Assembly: GCF_002078605.1 (NCBI RefSeq)
Contig: NZ_MSJR01000005.1
Coordinates: 1 to 64,000 of the forward strand
DNA length: 64,000 nucleotides
DNA from: Salegentibacter sediminis
GTDB taxonomy: Bacteria > Bacteroidota > Bacteroidia > Flavobacteriales > Flavobacteriaceae
Reading direction: 5' to 3'
A program made the translations under genes and the position numbers. Under the pieces are notes generated by a model that made no database searches, was not told the origin of the DNA, and saw only the letters and a list, made by a program, of their open reading frames with translations. Positions within the stretch are counted from its first letter, which is position 1; each line of letters starts with the position of its first letter. Of the stretch, positions 61,140-64,000 are shown piece by piece.

Positions 61140-62372
61140 TTGAATTTCGAATTTTTCGTAGTAAAGCGCCTCATCGGCGCCAAAGGCCATAAAAGTAGCA
61201 TATCTGCCCCAATAATAAAAATCGCGATAGTAGCCATCGCTATCGGGGTTATCATGATGTTGGTTTCCTTTGCTACCGGGCTGGGACTGCAGGAAAAGAT
61301 ACGGGATAAGATTGCAGCTTTTAACGGGCATATTAGTATTTCCAGTTACGATAATAACAGCTCCCAGGTTTCCCTGGCTCCTATTTCCAAAGAGCAGGAC
61401 TTTTACCCCGAATTCACCAGGGTAGAAGGAATTGAGCATGTTCAGGCTGTGGCTACAAAGGCTGGAATTATTAGAACTGAAACCGATTTTGAAGGGGTTT
61501 TGGTAAAAGGTTTGGGAGAAGATTATAAGTGGGAATATTTTAAAGACTTTATAATTGCAGGTGAAATTCCAGACTTCACCGGTAAACTTAACGATGAGGT
61601 GATGATCTCGGCTTATCTTTCCAACAGGTTGGGACTTAAGGTGGGAGATAAGGTACCGACATATTTCTTGCGGGAGGAGAGCGACCGGCCGCTATTGCGA
61701 GCCTTCGTGATCACGGGAATATATAATTCTGGTTTTCAGGAATTCGATGAATTGTATATGCTTGCAGATATCCGGCATATTCAGCGTATCAATCGTTGGG
61801 AAGAGGATGAAGTAGGAAATTTTGAGGTTTTTATAAGCGATTTTGGTCAACTGGATCAAAAAGGGCAGGAGGTTTACGAGAACACCGGTTCGTTTTTGGA
61901 TGCGCAAACTATTAATCAGAAATACTATTCTATTTTTGAATGGTTGGAGCTTTTTGATTTTAATATAGCCCTTATTATAGGGATAATGATCCTGGTTGCA
62001 GGGATTAATATGATTACCGCGTTGTTGGTTTTAATCCTGGAACGTACCCAGATGATAGGCATCCTTAAGGCTCTGGGGAGCGGGGATTGGAGCATAAGAA
62101 AGATATTTTTATATAATGCGGGCTATTTAATTTTGTTGGGTTTATTCTGGGGAAATCTTATTGGAATTGGTTTGTTGCTAATCCAGAAATATTTTAAATT
62201 ATTCCCGTTGAATCCCGAGACTTATTATGTAACCGAAGTTCCGGTGTATATAAACTGGGATTATATCCTTGCGGTTAATATTGGCACCCTGATATTATGT
62301 ATGCTAATGTTATTGATACCTTCGGTAATTATCTCAAAAATATCCCCGGCAAAAGCTATTAAATTTGAGTAG
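61140..62372 (+). CDS. ABC transporter permease (FtsX/LolCE type)
   Basis: A 410-residue inner-membrane protein: one N-terminal span (about 25-50), a long periplasmic MacB-PCD domain (about 50-265), and three further spans in the FtsX domain (LIIGIMILVAGINMITALLV, IFLYNAGYLILLGLFWGNLI and the last near 375-400). It resembles LolC/LolE, which extract lipoproteins for the outer membrane. Start is TTG at 61140. No ATPase partner is next to it. Confidence 0.85.
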   Translation: MNFEFFVVKRLIGAKGHKSSISAPIIKIAIVAIAIGVIMMLVSFATGLGLQEKIRDKIAAFNGHISISSYDNNSSQVSLAPISKEQDFYPEFTRVEGIEHVQAVATKAGIIRTETDFEGVLVKGLGEDYKWEYFKDFIIAGEIPDFTGKLNDEVMISAYLSNRLGLKVGDKVPTYFLREESDRPLLRAFVITGIYNSGFQEFDELYMLADIRHIQRINRWEEDEVGNFEVFISDFGQLDQKGQEVYENTGSFLDAQTINQKYYSIFEWLELFDFNIALIIGIMILVAGINMITALLVLILERTQMIGILKALGSGDWSIRKIFLYNAGYLILLGLFWGNLIGIGLLLIQKYFKLFPLNPETYYVTEVPVYINWDYILAVNIGTLILCMLMLLIPSVIISKISPAKAIKFE

Positions 62373-62441
62373 AATGAAAGCCATTGAAGTTAAGAAGTTA
62401 ATGCGACTACTTTTGGTAAGTTATAAATTGTAATATTTTAT

Positions 62442-63422
62442 ATGGAATACGCAGAAAATATTTTAGGAACCATTGGGAACACCCCTTTGGTGAAAATGAA
62501 TAAAATAACTAAAGAGCTAGACGCCCTGGTTCTGGCTAAATACGAGACCTTTAATCCTGGCAACTCCGTAAAAGACAGGATGGCGGTTAAGATGATTGAA
62601 GAGGCTGAAAAAAGCGGAGCCTTAAAGCCGGGTGGGACCATAATTGAAGGTACCTCAGGAAATACAGGAATGGGGCTTGCCCTGGCCGCCATTGTAAAAG
62701 GTTACAAGATGGTTTGTGTAATCTCTGATAAACAGAGCAAGGAAAAAATAGATATTCTTAAGGCTGTGGGGAGTGAAGTAATAGTTTGCCCCACCGATGT
62801 TGCCCCTGAAGATCCCCGGTCTTATTATTCAACTTCAAAAAGGCTGGCAGAGGAGACCCCTAATTCATGGTATGTAAATCAATATGATAACCTGGCCAAT
62901 ACCCAGGCTCATTATGAAACTACGGGGCCTGAAATATGGCGTCAAACCGATGGGAAGGTCACCCATTTTGTAGTAGGGGTTGGAACAGGAGGAACTATCT
63001 CTGGGGTTGGTAGATACCTTAAAGAACAAAACCCCAATATTAAAGTTTGGGGAATCGATACCTATGGTTCGGTTTTCAAGAAATATCATGAAACAGGAGT
63101 CTTCGATGAAAACGAGATCTATCCTTACGTAACCGAAGGTATTGGAGAAGATATCCTACCCAAGAATGTAGATTTTAGTGTTATAGACGGATTTACCAAA
63201 GTAACCGATAAGGATGCGGCAATCTATACCAGGAAACTGGCAAAGGAAGAAGGTTTTTTTCTTGGAAATTCTGCCGGGGCAGCTGCAAAAGGTTTGCTTC
63301 AGCTAAAGGAACATTTTTCCAAAGACGATGTGGTGGTGGTATTATTTCATGATCACGGTAGCAGGTATGTTGGTAAGATGTTCAACGACGAGTGGATGAA
63401 AAAGATGGGATATATTGATTAA
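62442..63422 (+). CDS. PLP-dependent cysteine synthase family protein
   Basis: A fold-type II PLP enzyme of 326 residues: the PLP lysine is Lys44 in NSVKDR (41-46), the phosphate loop is EGTSGNTGMGLA near 69-80, and GVGTGGTISGVGRYLKEQ is the downstream loop. It fits O-acetylserine sulfhydrylase or the catalytic core of cystathionine beta-synthase (no CBS domains follow). Which of the two cannot be decided here. It is followed by a clear terminator. Confidence 0.88.
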   Translation: MEYAENILGTIGNTPLVKMNKITKELDALVLAKYETFNPGNSVKDRMAVKMIEEAEKSGALKPGGTIIEGTSGNTGMGLALAAIVKGYKMVCVISDKQSKEKIDILKAVGSEVIVCPTDVAPEDPRSYYSTSKRLAEETPNSWYVNQYDNLANTQAHYETTGPEIWRQTDGKVTHFVVGVGTGGTISGVGRYLKEQNPNIKVWGIDTYGSVFKKYHETGVFDENEIYPYVTEGIGEDILPKNVDFSVIDGFTKVTDKDAAIYTRKLAKEEGFFLGNSAGAAAKGLLQLKEHFSKDDVVVVLFHDHGSRYVGKMFNDEWMKKMGYID

Positions 63423-63509
63423 ACTTTAATTCTTTTTCTCAAGAAGTAGTGGAGGTAAAAAACTTCAAAATACACACTGGAAAAGGTAAAAAGTGAAGAT
63501 ATGCTAAAG

Positions 63510-63538
63510 ACCGGAAGAGGAATCTTCCGGTTTTTTTT
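63510..63538 (+). terminator. Rho-independent terminator after the cysteine synthase gene
   Basis: Stem ACCGGAAG (63510-63517) / CTTCCGGT (63524-63531), six-base loop AGGAAT, followed by a run of eight T (63531-63538). It is about 90 bases past the stop codon. Confidence 0.9.
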
Positions 63539-63580
63539 ATGAATTGTGTATATAAAAACAGGACAGTTTAAAGTGATTTT

Positions 63581-64000
63581 TTAATTCTCTTCCCATCCCC
63601 AGGGAGCGCCTGGATTTTCCACAGGTTGGTTTAAATTGAATTCAACAGAAAAACTGGTATTGGTGCCAATACGTTTCAGATTATAGGTAAAACTGTTTTC
63701 ATCCAGTTCAATAAACCAAACATTGGTGGCTGCGGCCGGAAGTAAATCTGCAGTTTCTTTATCGGCAGGGAAGACTTGTAGGTCAGCAAGTCCTGTATTG
63801 GTAGCCAGTCCGCCATACTGTGTGATTTTATCTTCAGAACCATCACGGTGGCGGTGGTCGTGTTTTAGTTTTATCTTATCGTCCTTAAATGTAAGGACCC
63901 AGGTACGCGATTTATTGTCTCCTACAAAAAAGGGAATCCTGATAATGTTTTCATCACAGGACCTTACGTGCATGATGAGCTTTTTTCCAACGAAATCTTC
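63581..64000 (-). CDS. Partial hypothetical protein, cut by the window end
   Basis: The minus-strand frame is open to the last base of the window, so the gene starts beyond it; an internal ATG at 63973 is not the true start because nine further in-frame codons read EDFVGKKLI before the edge. The visible 139 residues are a beta-rich domain with paired features (DDKIKLKHDHRHRDGSED, then NVWFIELDENSFTYNLKRI) and end ENPGAPWGWEEN. I do not recognise a family; a secreted or lipoprotein of flavobacterial type is likely. Confidence 0.7.
   Translation of the reverse strand, partial: EDFVGKKLIMHVRSCDENIIRIPFFVGDNKSRTWVLTFKDDKIKLKHDHRHRDGSEDKITQYGGLATNTGLADLQVFPADKETADLLPAAATNVWFIELDENSFTYNLKRIGTNTSFSVEFNLNQPVENPGAPWGWEEN

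Overview
The window looks like a chromosomal segment of a marine flavobacterium (Bacteroidota, Flavobacteriaceae; Gramella/Salegentibacter/Zunongwangia-like). The evidence is AT-rich DNA, a type IX secretion (T9SS) C-terminal tail on one surface protein, -7 promoter elements of the TAnnTTTG kind, a NamZ (DUF1343) lipoprotein, and flavobacterial palindromic repeats between genes. The genus is inferred from general character and was not tested by any search. No rRNA, tRNA, CRISPR array or intact insertion sequence was seen.

Region 1 (0.3-18.7 kb, all plus strand) is a surface-glycan locus. It encodes a PAPS-type sulfotransferase, many GT2 and GT4 glycosyltransferases, a GT11 fucosyltransferase, SAM methyltransferases, a WecB-type UDP-GlcNAc 2-epimerase, and a nonulosonic-acid module: a CMP-sugar synthetase fused to a KdsC-like phosphatase, then a NeuB-type synthase. 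Three decayed genes or remnants lie here: a 5'-truncated sulfotransferase, an FkbM methyltransferase split by a frameshift, and a duplicated wecB/glycosyltransferase junction flanking one extra gene.

Region 2 (18.7-25 kb) is a repeat-rich interruption. Arrays of nested palindromes surround a second NeuB paralogue (with SAF domain) and a quinol-dependent nitric oxide reductase (norZ).

Region 3 (25-40.4 kb) resumes glycan assembly: glycosyltransferases, an asparagine-synthase-like protein without the glutaminase cysteine, a double-GT4 fusion carrying what looks like captured intergenic DNA, a Wzy/ligase-type membrane protein, two tandem paralogous GT4 genes and, after a ~245-bp tandem repeat array, the initiating undecaprenyl-phosphate sugar transferase. 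No flippase (Wzx) or Wza/Wzc export gene is visible, so these probably lie outside the window.

Region 4 (40.6-49.3 kb) is the most interesting part. It holds four DUF4402 or DUF4402-like secreted proteins, a PapD-like chaperone, a 980-residue T9SS-tailed surface protein and an usher-like outer-membrane protein. This reads as a Bacteroidota chaperone-usher fimbria whose candidate adhesin appears to be handled by T9SS. Two of the subunit genes share an upstream motif.

Region 5 (49.7-64 kb) is conserved housekeeping: lnt, pssA, lptB, an AhpD-like protein, tatC, kdsD, recQ, a HEXXH lipoprotein, a methyltransferase, a YkgJ-type cysteine-cluster protein, a PLDc_N membrane protein, namZ, an ABC permease, a cysteine-synthase-family enzyme, and a partial secreted protein cut by the window end. 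Several of these (Lnt, LptB, KdsD) serve envelope biogenesis.
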